A stretch of DNA of 58,307 nt, from positions 1 to 58,307 of the forward strand of contig JADLHU010000031.1 of assembly GCA_020848655.1 (NCBI GenBank). The letters run 5' to 3'. Each line of letters starts with the position of its first letter. Positions within the stretch are counted from its first letter, which is position 1. Position numbers and translations under genes: made by a program. Shown here one piece after another: positions 16,788 through 25,619 of this stretch. This DNA is from Novosphingobium sp. Its GTDB lineage: Bacteria; Pseudomonadota; Alphaproteobacteria; Sphingomonadales; Sphingomonadaceae. The notes beneath the pieces are model-generated. The model was not told the origin of the DNA. It did not search any database and worked only from the letters and a program-made list of their open reading frames with translations.

Positions 16788-17243
16788 CTAGTTGGAAAGC
16801 GGCGTGCGATCAAATTCCAGGCGCGAATGCATTTCGTCCATCGCGGCCATGAGTTCGCGTTCGGTCAGCGTGGAGGATGCCATGTACAGGCTGATCGCGC
16901 CGTTCGCGGTGACGGTGCCCGAATAGCTGAACTGCCGGCCGCCGGCGTCATGCCCGTAATAGGCGACGGCGCGGCCCCAGGGGCGCGGCACGACGATCGG
17001 TTCGTAGATCGTGGTCGGCAGGCCAAGCGCCGTGGCCGCTTCATCTTCCGCGCGCAGGCGCAAGTCGACGAGATGGCGGGTGAACGGTTCGATGCCTTCT
17101 TCATCAAGCGGCATGACGAAGGCGGACAAAGTGATTGTAATCCCGCGAAGATCATCACGGAAATTGAATTGATCGGGATCGTTATTGGCAATCGCTTGCC
17201 AGCGCAGATCGAGATCGATTGAAAAGAGGGCGTGTTTGATCAC
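16788..17243 (-). CDS. Hypothetical protein between miaB and phoH
   Basis: This 151-residue protein is not in a family I recognise. It has no signal peptide or membrane helix and reads as a compact alpha/beta domain (HALFSIDLDLRWQAIANND, then GITITLSAFVMPLDEEGIEPF and SGTVTANGAISLYMASSTLTE). Its first 80 bases are visibly less GC-rich than the neighbours. It breaks the miaB-phoH order that is usually tighter in this class, with 173 bp to phoH and 57 bp to miaB. An imported or lineage-specific gene is plausible. Coding looks real because the peptide has ordinary composition with few Arg/Ala runs. Confidence 0.7.
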   Translation of the reverse strand: MIKHALFSIDLDLRWQAIANNDPDQFNFRDDLRGITITLSAFVMPLDEEGIEPFTRHLVDLRLRAEDEAATALGLPTTIYEPIVVPRPWGRAVAYYGHDAGGRQFSYSGTVTANGAISLYMASSTLTERELMAAMDEMHSRLEFDRTPLSN

Positions 17244-17300
17244 CCCGTTATTGTTGCTGTTCTGCGCGCAATTGCAACGCGAGATGCGCCCGAAATCGAG

Positions 17301-18635
17301 CTAAGCTGCGGCGTTTTCCAGCACGTGGCCGCGCAGCGAATTCGGTCCGGCTTCGGCCAGGTCGACCGTGAGGAGATCGCCCACGGCCGCGTCGGCGGTG
17401 AAATGCACCGATTGCAGCCACGGCGATTTGCCGAGCCACTGGCCGGGCAGCTTGCCGCGCCGTTCCACCAGAACATCGCAGCGCCGGCCGACAGAGGCCT
17501 GGTTGAAGGCCAGTTGATCGCGGTTGAGCGCGGCCTGAAGCCGCTGGAGCCGTTCGTCCATGACCTCTGGCGCGATCGGACCGTCCATCGTTGCCGCCGG
17601 CGTGCCGGGGCGGGGGCTGTACTTGAAGCTGAACGCCTGCGCGTATCCCACCGCATCGACGAGCGACAGCGTGTCGGCGAATTCCGCTTCCGTCTCGCCG
17701 GGGAAGCCGACGATGAAATCGCCCGACAGCGCGATATCGGGCCGGGCGGCGCGCACGCGCTCAAGCAGGCGCAAGTAGCTGTCCACGGTGTGGCTGCGGT
17801 TCATCGCCTTCAGCACGCGGTCGTTGCCCGCCTGCACCGGCAGGTGGAGGAACGGCATCAGTTTTTCCACTTCGGCATGGGCCGCGATCAGGCCGTCGGT
17901 CATGTCGTTGGGATGGCTGGTGGTATAGCGGATGCGCTTCAGGTCGGGCAGCCTGGCCAGCGCTTTTGCCAGCCCGTCGAGACCGATCGCGCAACCCTTT
18001 GAATCTTCGCCGCTCCAGGCGTTCACGTTCTGGCCCAGCAGCGTGATCTCGCGCGCGCCGGCTGCTACCAACCTTTCCGCTTCGTCGATCAAGGCCTTGA
18101 ACGGACGGGAGATTTCGGCGCCGCGCGTATAGGGCACCACGCAATAGGTGCAGAACTTGTCGCACCCTTCCTGCACGGTGAGGAATGCGGCGGGGCCGGA
18201 GCGGCGGCGTGCGGGCAGCGCGTCGAACTTGGTATCGGCGGGCATGTCGGTATCGGTCACGCGCTTGCCGGTGACGGCTTCGGCCAGCATGGCGGGCAGG
18301 CGATGATAGGCCTGCGGCCCCACCACCATGCGCACGCTGGGCGCGCGGGCCATGATTTCCTCGCCCTCGGCCTGCGCGATGCAGCCCGCCACCGCGATCA
18401 GCGGCGTCGAGCCATCGTCGCGGCGCAGCCGGCCGATGTCGGAATAGACGCGGTCCACGGCCTTTTCGCGGATGTGGCAGGTGTTGAGCACCACCAGATC
18501 GGCGTCCGCGCCGTCGCCGGCCGCGGTCATGCCCTGCGCGGCGAGCAGTTCGGCCATGCGTTCGCCGTCATAGACGTTCATCTGGCAGCCGAAGCTCTTG
18601 ACCTTGTAGGTCCGGGGGGCGGGGGGGAAAGCCAT
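17301..18635 (-). CDS. miaB: tRNA-2-methylthio-N6-dimethylallyladenosine synthase MiaB
   Basis: MiaB is a radical-SAM methylthiotransferase that adds a methylthio group to i6A37 of tRNAs reading codons that start with U. The 444-residue protein shows the N-terminal UPF0004 cysteines (Cys17 in FGCQMN, Cys53 in NTCHIRE, Cys85 in AGC). The radical-SAM cluster is Cys158-x3-Cys162-x2-Cys165 (CDKFCTYC). A TRAM domain occupies the last 65 residues. The ATG at 18635 is used; the frame extends to 18779 through unlikely sequence that overlaps argS. It is divergent from argS with 133 bp between the starts. Confidence 0.96.
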   Translation of the reverse strand: MAFPPAPRTYKVKSFGCQMNVYDGERMAELLAAQGMTAAGDGADADLVVLNTCHIREKAVDRVYSDIGRLRRDDGSTPLIAVAGCIAQAEGEEIMARAPSVRMVVGPQAYHRLPAMLAEAVTGKRVTDTDMPADTKFDALPARRRSGPAAFLTVQEGCDKFCTYCVVPYTRGAEISRPFKALIDEAERLVAAGAREITLLGQNVNAWSGEDSKGCAIGLDGLAKALARLPDLKRIRYTTSHPNDMTDGLIAAHAEVEKLMPFLHLPVQAGNDRVLKAMNRSHTVDSYLRLLERVRAARPDIALSGDFIVGFPGETEAEFADTLSLVDAVGYAQAFSFKYSPRPGTPAATMDGPIAPEVMDERLQRLQAALNRDQLAFNQASVGRRCDVLVERRGKLPGQWLGKSPWLQSVHFTADAAVGDLLTVDLAEAGPNSLRGHVLENAAA

Positions 18636-18768
18636 GGCGCCGCCGATACGCGAGTTGGCGGGCGTTTTGAAGGAAAGAATGGGAGCGGGGCGGCGAACCT
18701 GTCCGCCTGCGGCCCAACCCGCAACCCGAAGGTTCCCAACCGCGCCCAAACCGGCTAACCGCCGGGCC

Positions 18769-20514
18769 ATGTCAGACATCCAGACCCTCTACACCGGTTT
18801 TTCCGCCCACATCGCCGCCGCGCTCGATGCGCTGGAAGGGGCCGGCACGCTGCCCGCCGGGCTGAACCGCGCCGCCATCACGCTGGAGCCGCCGCGCGAT
18901 GCTTCGCATGGCGACTTGTCCACCAACGCCGCCATGGTGCTGGCCAAGCCCGCCGGCACCAATCCGCGCGCGCTGGCCGAAGCGCTGGTCGGCGAACTGG
19001 CCAAGCTGCCGCAGGTGACCAGCGCCGAGATCGCCGGTCCCGGCTTCATCAACTTGCGGCTGAGCGACGAAAGCTGGCTGGCGGAACTGCGCGCCGTGGC
19101 CACGCTGGGCGCGGACTATGGCCGCTCGGCCGTGGGCGGCGGGACGATCGTGAACGTCGAATATGTCTCGGCCAATCCCACCGGGCCGATGCACATGGGC
19201 CATTGCCGGGGCGCGGTGGTGGGCGATGCGCTGGCCAGCCTGCTCGAATATGCCGGGCACAAGGTGATCCGCGAATATTACGTCAACGATGCCGGCGCGC
19301 AGGTCGATGTCCTCGCCCGTTCGGCCCACGTCCGCTACCGCGAGGCGCTGGGCGATGCCGTGGGCGAGATTCCCGAAGGGCTTTATCCGGGCGAATACCT
19401 GGTGCCCGTGGGCCAGGCGCTCGCCGCCGAGTTCGGCGACAGGTATCGCGACGCGCCCGAAGCCGAATGGCTGATCGCGTTCCGCACCCGCGCCGTCGCC
19501 GCGATGATGGAGATGATCCGCGCCGATCTGGCGCTCTTGGGCATCCGCCACGATGTGTTCGCGTCCGAGGCCGAACTTCAGGCCGCCGGCAAGCCGGCCG
19601 AGGCCGAAGCCTGGCTGCGCGCGCAGGATCTGGTCTACGATGGCGTGCTCGAAGCACCCAAGGGCAAGACGCCCGAGGACTGGGAGCCGGTGGCGCTGCC
19701 CCTGTTTCGCTCCACCCGGTTCGGAGACGACCAGGATCGCCCGATCAGGAAGTCCGACGGCAACTGGACCTATTTCGGCGCGGACCTCGCCTATCATTAC
19801 CAGAAGGCGCAGAGCGCCGACGCGCTCGTCGATATCTGGGGCGCGGATCATGCCGGCACGGTGAAGCGGATCAAGGCCGCCGTCGCCGCGATGACCGGCG
19901 CGGATGGAACCGCGACCCCGTTCGAGGTCAAGCTGGTCCAGATGGTGCAATTGCTGCGCGATGGCGAGCCGGTGAAGATGTCCAAGCGTTCGGGCAACTT
20001 CGTCACGCTGGCTGATGTCGTGCAGGAAGTGGGCAAGGACGTGGTGCGCTTCACCATGCTGACGCGCAAGCCCGAGGCGCAGATGGACTTCGACTTCGCC
20101 AAAGTGGTCGAAGCGTCGAAGGACAACCCGGTGTTCTACGTCCAGTATGCCCATGCCCGCATCCGTTCCACCCTGCGCAAGGGCGCGGCGGAAGGGATTG
20201 CGCCTTCGGCCGACGATCTGGCGCTGCTGGGGGCGGAAGAACTGGACCTGATCAAGCTGGCCGCGCAGTTCCCGCGCCTGGTCGAAGCCGCCGCCGCCGC
20301 GCGCGAACCGCATCGTATCGCCTTTTTCCTGGGTGATCTGGCGGCGGCGCTCCACGCCTACTGGAACCTGGGTAACGATCGGCCCGAAAAGCGCTTCATC
20401 GTGGCACACGACGCCAAACTTACCGGTGCAAGGCTTTTCCTTGCGGCGCAAATCGGGCAGCTAGTGCGCAATGGCCTAGCCCTGCTGGGCGTCGAGGCGG
20501 TAGAGGAAATGTAG
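18769..20514 (+). CDS. argS: Arginyl-tRNA synthetase
   Basis: This class I synthetase charges tRNA-Arg. The 581-residue protein starts at ATG 18769 and has the Arg-tRNA synthetase N-terminal domain (residues 5-90), a HIGH-like motif HMGH in NPTGPMHMGHCRGA near residue 143, a KMSKRSG motif near residue 403, and the anticodon-binding DALR domain in the last 130 residues. It opens a conserved alphaproteobacterial run, argS-SPOR-nagZ-scpA-scpB-tatABC. The SPOR gene starts 2 bp after its stop. Confidence 0.96.
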   Translation: MSDIQTLYTGFSAHIAAALDALEGAGTLPAGLNRAAITLEPPRDASHGDLSTNAAMVLAKPAGTNPRALAEALVGELAKLPQVTSAEIAGPGFINLRLSDESWLAELRAVATLGADYGRSAVGGGTIVNVEYVSANPTGPMHMGHCRGAVVGDALASLLEYAGHKVIREYYVNDAGAQVDVLARSAHVRYREALGDAVGEIPEGLYPGEYLVPVGQALAAEFGDRYRDAPEAEWLIAFRTRAVAAMMEMIRADLALLGIRHDVFASEAELQAAGKPAEAEAWLRAQDLVYDGVLEAPKGKTPEDWEPVALPLFRSTRFGDDQDRPIRKSDGNWTYFGADLAYHYQKAQSADALVDIWGADHAGTVKRIKAAVAAMTGADGTATPFEVKLVQMVQLLRDGEPVKMSKRSGNFVTLADVVQEVGKDVVRFTMLTRKPEAQMDFDFAKVVEASKDNPVFYVQYAHARIRSTLRKGAAEGIAPSADDLALLGAEELDLIKLAAQFPRLVEAAAAAREPHRIAFFLGDLAAALHAYWNLGNDRPEKRFIVAHDAKLTGARLFLAAQIGQLVRNGLALLGVEAVEEM

Positions 20515-20516
20515 TC

Positions 20517-21290
20517 ATGGCGATCCCCGGTTCTTCCGATCCCGAAACAAACCGGGATGGCGATGCGTGGGATGCCCCGACGAACGGCGCCACGCCCGAT
20601 CACGATGGCGCGCCCGATTATTCTTCGGCAGACGCCCCGCGCCCCGCGCCGCAGCTTTCGCTGGGCGACGAGGACGTGCGCCTGCCGTGGCTGGAATCGG
20701 ATGACGACGAGGACGAATACGACGGCGGTGGCGGAGGCCAGTTGATCGGGCTGGTGCTGATGGGCCTGCTGGCGCTGCTGGTGATCGGCGGCGCGGTATG
20801 GTGGTTCGCCAATCGCGGCAGCGGCAACGAACTGGTGGCCGATGGCGGCGTGATCAAGGCGCCCGCCGTGCCTTACAAGGACAAGCCCGCCAATCCTGGC
20901 GGCAAGACATTCGATGGCACCGGCGATACCAGCTTTGCCGTGTCGGAAGGCCAGACCCGCCCGGCCCGGCTGGGGCTGGCTCCGTCGCCTTCGCCCGCCC
21001 CCGCGCCCAGCGCCCCGGCCGCCGCCACGCCAGGCGCGGCACCGGCCGATACCGGTGGCGTCGGCGTGCAGATCGCCGCCTATTCCAACCGCGCGCAGGC
21101 CGAAGCGGGCTGGACGCGGCTTTCGGCGCAATACAGCCAACTGGCCTCCGCCCGCCACCGCATCGTCGAAGGGCGCGCCGACATCGGCACCGTCTATCGC
21201 CTGCAAGTGGTGGCGGCCGATGCGGCGGCGGCGGGCGCGCTGTGCCGCGATCTCAAGGCGGCCGGGCTGGCCTGCCAGGTGAAAAACTAG
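20517..21290 (+). CDS. SPOR-domain membrane protein
   Basis: This 257-residue bitopic protein has an acidic cytoplasmic N-terminus (a run of Asp/Glu near 60-72) and one membrane helix (GLVLMGLLALLVIGGAVWWFA, about 77-97). A Pro/Ala-rich periplasmic linker follows, then a C-terminal SPOR domain (VGVQIAAYSNRAQAEAGWTRL to the end, about 180-257). SPOR domains bind denuded glycan strands at division sites, so a role in septation or septal wall turnover is likely. It starts 2 bp after argS, and a glycan-cleaving nagZ follows, which fits peptidoglycan recycling around division. Confidence 0.88.
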   Translation: MAIPGSSDPETNRDGDAWDAPTNGATPDHDGAPDYSSADAPRPAPQLSLGDEDVRLPWLESDDDEDEYDGGGGGQLIGLVLMGLLALLVIGGAVWWFANRGSGNELVADGGVIKAPAVPYKDKPANPGGKTFDGTGDTSFAVSEGQTRPARLGLAPSPSPAPAPSAPAAATPGAAPADTGGVGVQIAAYSNRAQAEAGWTRLSAQYSQLASARHRIVEGRADIGTVYRLQVVAADAAAAGALCRDLKAAGLACQVKN

Positions 21291-21306
21291 ACGCGGGTTA
21301 GATGTT

Positions 21307-21399
21307 CGTCATTGCGACCCCGGCGAAAGCCGAGGGAAGCAATCCAGGGCGTCACGCGGGGCTCTGGATTGGGTCTCCGCTTCGCGGCTCGCAAGGACG
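21307..21399. repeat. Palindromic intergenic repeat (REP-like)
   Basis: The gap between the SPOR gene and nagZ holds an imperfect inverted repeat of about 93 bp. The left arm begins CGTCATTGCGA and ends AGCAATCCAG. The right arm begins CTGGATTGG and ends CTCGCAAGGACG. The left arm pairs with the right to form a long stem. The pattern CGTCATTGCGA ... AAGCAATCCAG is a dispersed palindrome commonly seen in sphingomonad intergenic spaces. It does not encode a protein. It may stabilise mRNA or limit readthrough between the SPOR gene and nagZ. Confidence 0.75.
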
Positions 21400-21516
21400 C
21401 TTCCATTTGCGCGTCTCCATTTGCACGCCCGGGCGTTCGTTCACCCCGCGCACTATCCACACCCCAACCGCGGCGGCGCTTGCGGAACGCGCGTAATCTT
21501 GCGATTCCCCGCGATT

Positions 21517-22536
21517 ATGACTCCCGCGATCTTCGGCCTTTCCGGACTTGCCCTTACCGCCGACGAGCGGGCCTTCTTCACGGATGCCGATCCCGCCGGC
21601 TACATCCTGTTCGGCCGCAACGTCGCCAGCCGCGCGCAAGTGCGGGCGCTGACCGACGAATTGCGCGCGCTGCACGGGCGCGAGCGGACGTTCATCTGCA
21701 TCGATCAGGAAGGCGGCCGGGTGGCGCGGATGAAGCCGCCCGAATGGCTGGCCTTTCCCCCCGGCGCGGTGTTCGACCGGCTTTACGACCTGGCCCCCGC
21801 CAGCGCCATCGCGGCGGCGCGCGCCAATGCGCAGGCGCTGGGGCTGGACCTGGCCGAAGCGGGCATTTCGGTCGATTGCCTGCCGTTGCTCGATGTGCGC
21901 CAGCCCGGCGCGCATGACGTGATCGGCGATCGCGCGCTGGGGGCAGAGCCGCTGCGCGTGGCCGCGCTGGGCCGCGCGGTGCTTGATGGGCTGGCGGCGG
22001 CGGGCGTTGCCGGCGTGGTCAAGCACATGCCCGGCCACGGCCGCGCCGGGGCGGACAGCCACAAGGCGCTGCCCACCGTCACGGCCAGCGCCGAGGATCT
22101 GGAAATCGATCTCGCCCCGTTCCGCACGCTGGCCGCCGCGCCCATCGCGATGACCGCGCATGTGCTCTACACCGCCTGGGACGCCCGGAACCCCGCCACG
22201 CTTTCGCCCACGGTGATCGGCGAGGTGATCCGGCGGCGCATCGGCTTTTCCGGCCTGCTGCTGACCGATGACCTGGATATGGAGGCCTTGTCGGGCACGG
22301 TGCCCGATCGCGCCGCGCGCGCCATCGCGGCGGGCTGCGATATCGCGCTCAACTGCTGGGCGAAGATGGACGACATGATCGGCATCGCCCATGCGCTGCC
22401 CGCGATGGGCGCCGAAACCGCCGCCCGGCTGGATCGCGCGCTGGCCGGCACCGATGTGTCCGCGCCGGCGGTGGGCGATCAGCCCGCGCTGCTGGCGAAG
22501 CGCGATGCGCTGCTGGCGCTTGGCGAACGGGCATGA
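21517..22536 (+). CDS. nagZ: Beta-N-acetylhexosaminidase NagZ
   Basis: NagZ (glycoside hydrolase family 3) removes GlcNAc from anhydro-muropeptides in the cytosol during peptidoglycan recycling. The 339-residue protein starts at ATG 21517. It shows DQEGGRVARMKPP near residue 66, KHMPGHGRAGADSHKALP from residue 169 with the catalytic Asp-His pair of the mobile loop, and the nucleophile region LTDDLDM at 249-255. It is a single-domain cytosolic form with no signal peptide. The frame extends upstream to 21421 into the flank of the palindromic repeat, which I exclude. Its stop overlaps the scpA start by ATGA. Confidence 0.95.
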   Translation: MTPAIFGLSGLALTADERAFFTDADPAGYILFGRNVASRAQVRALTDELRALHGRERTFICIDQEGGRVARMKPPEWLAFPPGAVFDRLYDLAPASAIAAARANAQALGLDLAEAGISVDCLPLLDVRQPGAHDVIGDRALGAEPLRVAALGRAVLDGLAAAGVAGVVKHMPGHGRAGADSHKALPTVTASAEDLEIDLAPFRTLAAAPIAMTAHVLYTAWDARNPATLSPTVIGEVIRRRIGFSGLLLTDDLDMEALSGTVPDRAARAIAAGCDIALNCWAKMDDMIGIAHALPAMGAETAARLDRALAGTDVSAPAVGDQPALLAKRDALLALGERA

Positions 22537-23333
22537 GCGAAACCGACGCCGAAACCGGGCTGTTCTCGGGCATCGACGCCTGGGACGGACCGGCGACGGC
22601 GCCGACCGAGGACAAGGCGCTCTATCTCGAACTCGATGGCTGGGAAGGTCCGCTCGACCTGCTGCTCGATCTGGCGCGCCGCCAGAAGGTGGACTTGCGG
22701 CGCATCTCGATCCTCGGGCTGGTCGACCAGTACCTCGTCTATATCGACCGGGCCGAGGCGCTGCGGCTGGAACTGGCCGCCGATTACCTCGTCATGGCGG
22801 CCTGGCTGGCCTATCTCAAGTCGGCGCTGCTGCTGCCCAGGGACGAACAGGAAGACCCAAGCCCCGAGGAACTGGCGTTGCGGCTGCAACTGCGGCTCCA
22901 GCGGCTGGGCGCGATGCGCGAGGCGGCGGCGCGGCTGATGGCGCGCGACCGGCTGGGGCGCGATGTGTTCCGGCGCGGCGCGCCCGAAGGCTTGCGTGTG
23001 GACCGGCGAAACGCCTGGCAGTGCGACTGGTTCGATCTGATCCAGGCCTATGGGCAGGTCAAGGCGCGCACCGCGCCGGTGGTCCACATGGTGCGCGATC
23101 GCATGGTGATGACGCTGGACAGCGCGCTGGCGCGCGTTTCAGCGATGCTGGGCGTCAATCTCGACTGGATGGAACTGCGCGATTTCCTGCCGCCGCACGC
23201 TGATCCGCGCTTGCGCCGCTCGGCGCTGGCATCCAGCTTCGTGGCGGCGCTGGAACTGGCGCGGCAGGGCAAGGCGGATCTTGCGCAGGACGAAACCTTC
23301 GGCCCGCTGCGCCTGCGCCGGGCCGGGGCATGA
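22533..23333 (+). CDS. scpA: Segregation and condensation protein A
   Basis: ScpA is the kleisin that bridges the heads of SMC (partly encoded at 1-1118). The 266-residue protein has the typical ScpA block LELDGWEGPLDLLLDLARRQKVDL at about residues 32-55. The conserved ELAADYLVMAAWLAYLKSALLLP follows, then a C-terminal winged-helix part. It begins inside the nagZ stop (ATGA) and its own stop overlaps the scpB start the same way, so translation of the three should be coupled. Confidence 0.93.
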   Translation: MSETDAETGLFSGIDAWDGPATAPTEDKALYLELDGWEGPLDLLLDLARRQKVDLRRISILGLVDQYLVYIDRAEALRLELAADYLVMAAWLAYLKSALLLPRDEQEDPSPEELALRLQLRLQRLGAMREAAARLMARDRLGRDVFRRGAPEGLRVDRRNAWQCDWFDLIQAYGQVKARTAPVVHMVRDRMVMTLDSALARVSAMLGVNLDWMELRDFLPPHADPRLRRSALASSFVAALELARQGKADLAQDETFGPLRLRRAGA

Positions 23334-23956
23334 CCGAGGCGGCCGATCGCGAACCCGACGCACTGGTCCGCGCGGTGGAAGCCACGCTGTTCGCGGCCGA
23401 CGCGCCGATGACGGTGAAGGCGATTTCCGATCACCTGGGCGGCGCCGACGTGCGCGATGCGCTTGCCACGCTGGCCGGGCACTATGCGGGGCGGGGCGTG
23501 GAACTGGTCGAGCGGGGGGAGCGCTGGCATTTCCAGACCGCGCCCGACCTGGCCCACCTGCTGCGGCGCGAGCGCGAGGACGTGCGCCGCCTGTCGCGCG
23601 CCGCCACCGAAGTGCTGGCCATCGTCGCCTATCACGAACCCGTCAGCCGCGCCGAGATCGAGGCGATCCGCGGCGTGCAAACCGCCAAGGGCACGCTCGA
23701 CGTGCTGCTGGAAGCGGGCTGGGTGCGCGTGGCCGGGCGGCGCGAAGTGCCGGGGCGGCCGGTGATCTACGCGACCACGCCCGATTTCCTCGCCCACTTC
23801 GGGCTGGCCTCGCGGCGCGACTTGCCCGGCATCGACGAACTGCGCGCCGCCGGCCTGCTGGAACCCGTGGACGAGGCGATGGCCGCCTTCGATTTCGACG
23901 GCAAGGGCGATGCGCCGGACGCGCAAGATGCGGGGCAAGCGGAGGCGGGCGACTGA
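23330..23956 (+). CDS. scpB: Segregation and condensation protein B
   Basis: ScpB is the dimeric winged-helix subunit that binds ScpA in the SMC complex. The 208-residue protein has two winged-helix domains: LVRAVEATLFAADAPMTVKAISDHL at 12-36, and ATEVLAIVAYHEPVSRAEIEAIRGV in the second. The signature GRREVPGRPVIYATTPDFLAHFGL lies at about 142-165. The last 35 residues are acidic and variable. A gap of about 120 bp separates it from tatA. Confidence 0.93.
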   Translation: MTEAADREPDALVRAVEATLFAADAPMTVKAISDHLGGADVRDALATLAGHYAGRGVELVERGERWHFQTAPDLAHLLRREREDVRRLSRAATEVLAIVAYHEPVSRAEIEAIRGVQTAKGTLDVLLEAGWVRVAGRREVPGRPVIYATTPDFLAHFGLASRRDLPGIDELRAAGLLEPVDEAMAAFDFDGKGDAPDAQDAGQAEAGD

Positions 23957-24080
23957 CCGCGCGCGGGGCCGATTTGGTCACAGTCCTTTCACTTTGCTGT
24001 AACAAGGCCTAAATAGGGACGATAGGAACGGGACTCAGGCTTGCGCCGTGCCCCGCCGTGCTGGTTTCAGGAGTGTTTCA

Positions 24081-24356
24081 ATGGGTCTGTCGCTTCCGCA
24101 CCTGATCGTGCTTGCGCTGGTGGTGCTGCTGCTGTTCGGCCGTGGCAAGATTTCCGAGCTGATGGGCGATTTCGGCAAGGGTATCAAAAGCTTCAAGCAA
24201 GGCATCGCCGATGAGACCACCGATCGCCCGGTAACCCCGCCGCCGGCCCAGATCGCCGGCCAGGCTCCCGCGCAGACGGCCCCTCAGGCTGCCACGCCGC
24301 CGCAGGCCACGCTCAACGGCGATACGGTGGTCGATCCCAGCCAGCCCGGCCGCTGA
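24081..24356 (+). CDS. tatA: Sec-independent protein translocase TatA
   Basis: TatA forms the pore-like assembly of the twin-arginine translocation system. The 91-residue protein has a short N-terminal membrane helix ([16 protein letters not shown]), the conserved FGRGK hinge and an amphipathic helix ([16 protein letters not shown]). A Pro/Ala/Gln-rich tail follows. ATG 24081 has CAGGAG 8 bp upstream; an upstream frame from 24048 is rejected. tatB and tatC follow directly. The serine hydrolase at 4381 is one likely substrate because its signal has a twin-Arg motif. Confidence 0.95.
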   Translation: MGLSLPHLIVLALVVLLLFGRGKISELMGDFGKGIKSFKQGIADETTDRPVTPPPAQIAGQAPAQTAPQAATPPQATLNGDTVVDPSQPGR

Positions 24357-24377
24357 AAACCATAAGGCACCGCTGGC

Positions 24378-24797
24378 ATGTTTGACGTCGGCGCGTCCGA
24401 ACTGTTGCTGATCGTGATCGTGGCGATTGTCGTCATCGGTCCCAAGGACATGCCCGTGGCCTTGCGCACGGCGGGCCGCTGGATCGGCAAGATGCGGCGC
24501 ATTTCCGGCCATTTCCGCTCCGGCCTCGAAGCGATGATCCGCGAGGCCGAGATGGAGGAAATGGAGCGCAAATGGCGCGAGCAGAACGAAGCGATCATGA
24601 AGGCGCATCCCGAGCACGGCGCAGATCCGGCAGCAAACCCGGCCGGAAACCCCGAAGGCCCGCCCGCCGCTTCGGCCGAAGCCGCGCTGATGGCGCCGCT
24701 GCCGGCCGCGTCCGTTCCCGCCCTGCCGCCTGCGCCGCAAGGGGCCGAGGCCGACCCGCAGCTTCCGCTGCCCGATGCTCCAACGGCGCCGCGCTGA
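24378..24797 (+). CDS. tatB: Sec-independent protein translocase TatB
   Basis: TatB partners TatC in recognising twin-arginine signal peptides. The 139-residue protein begins MFDVGASELLLIVIVAIVVIGPKDMPVALR, with the Glu in the N-terminal helix and the GPKDMP hinge typical of TatB. A long amphipathic helix then runs to about residue 80 (AEMEEMERKWREQNEAIMK). The tail is Pro/Ala-rich. It lies 21 bp after tatA and 7 bp before tatC. Confidence 0.94.
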   Translation: MFDVGASELLLIVIVAIVVIGPKDMPVALRTAGRWIGKMRRISGHFRSGLEAMIREAEMEEMERKWREQNEAIMKAHPEHGADPAANPAGNPEGPPAASAEAALMAPLPAASVPALPPAPQGAEADPQLPLPDAPTAPR

Positions 24798-24804
24798 TCC
24801 GCTC

Positions 24805-25614
24805 ATGGCCCTGAACATCCACGACATCGACGAGACGCAGGCCCCGCTGCTCGATCATCTGCTGGAACTGCGCACGCGGCTGTTGCGCTGCATCGTCGCG
24901 CTGGGGCTGACGTTCTGCGTCTGCCTTTATTTCGCCAACGACATCTTCGGCTTCCTGGTCCGCCCGCTGACCGCCGCGTTCCCGCCGGGGCAGGGGCGGC
25001 TGGTCTATACCAAGCTGTACGAAGCCTTCTTCGTGGAACTGAAAGTGGCGCTGTTCGCGGCGTTCTTCGTCAGCTTCCCGATCATCGCCAACCAGCTCTG
25101 GGCCTTCGTCGCACCGGGGCTCTATGCCAAGGAAAAGCGGGCGTTCCTGCCATTCCTGATCGCCACCCCGGTGCTGTTCACCAGCGGCGCGGCGCTCGCC
25201 TATTACGTGGTCATGCCCACCGCGTTCCGCTGGTTCCTGGGCTTCGAGGGCACGCGCGGCGGGCTGAAGCTGGAAGCGCTGCCGGGCACCGGCGATTACC
25301 TGGCGCTGGTCATGCAGTTCATCCTGGCGTTCGGCATTTCGTTCCTGCTGCCGGTGCTGCTACTGCTGCTCAACCGCGCCGGCATCGTCACCCGCGCGCA
25401 GCTTTCGGGCGCGCGGCGCTATGTGATCGTCGCCATCGTCGCGGTGGCGGCGGTGATCACCCCGCCCGACGTGGTGTCGCAGCTCATGCTGGCGATCCCG
25501 ATGCTGATCCTGTTCGAAGGATCGCTGCTGGTGATGTGGCTGGGCGAAAGGCGCGATGCCAAGGACAAGGCAAACGAAGCCGCGGCATCGACCGACCTGG
25601 CCGAACTGCCTTAG
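24805..25614 (+). CDS. tatC: Sec-independent protein translocase TatC
   Basis: TatC is the six-helix receptor for twin-arginine signals. The 269-residue protein starts at ATG 24805 (MALNIHDIDETQAPLLDHLLELRTRLLR). It carries the conserved LLDHLLELR N-terminal region and the periplasmic YTKLYEAFFVELK region. The later helices include PTAFRWFLGF and the VITPPDVVSQLMLAIPM block. The upstream frame from 24775 overlaps tatB and is rejected. It is convergent with the amidohydrolase-fold gene, with 5 bp between the stops. Confidence 0.95.
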   Translation: MALNIHDIDETQAPLLDHLLELRTRLLRCIVALGLTFCVCLYFANDIFGFLVRPLTAAFPPGQGRLVYTKLYEAFFVELKVALFAAFFVSFPIIANQLWAFVAPGLYAKEKRAFLPFLIATPVLFTSGAALAYYVVMPTAFRWFLGFEGTRGGLKLEALPGTGDYLALVMQFILAFGISFLLPVLLLLLNRAGIVTRAQLSGARRYVIVAIVAVAAVITPPDVVSQLMLAIPMLILFEGSLLVMWLGERRDAKDKANEAAASTDLAELP

Positions 25615-25619
25615 CAGGT

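Noticed and set aside
21302..21496. Small plus-strand frame inside the intergenic palindrome
   Set aside because: It translates the inverted repeat and flanking DNA, with no ribosome-binding site and no resemblance to a protein.
23974..24015. Possible sigma-70 promoter upstream of tatA
   Set aside because: Several T/A-rich boxes occur, but no pair has both acceptable sequence and 16-18 bp spacing.
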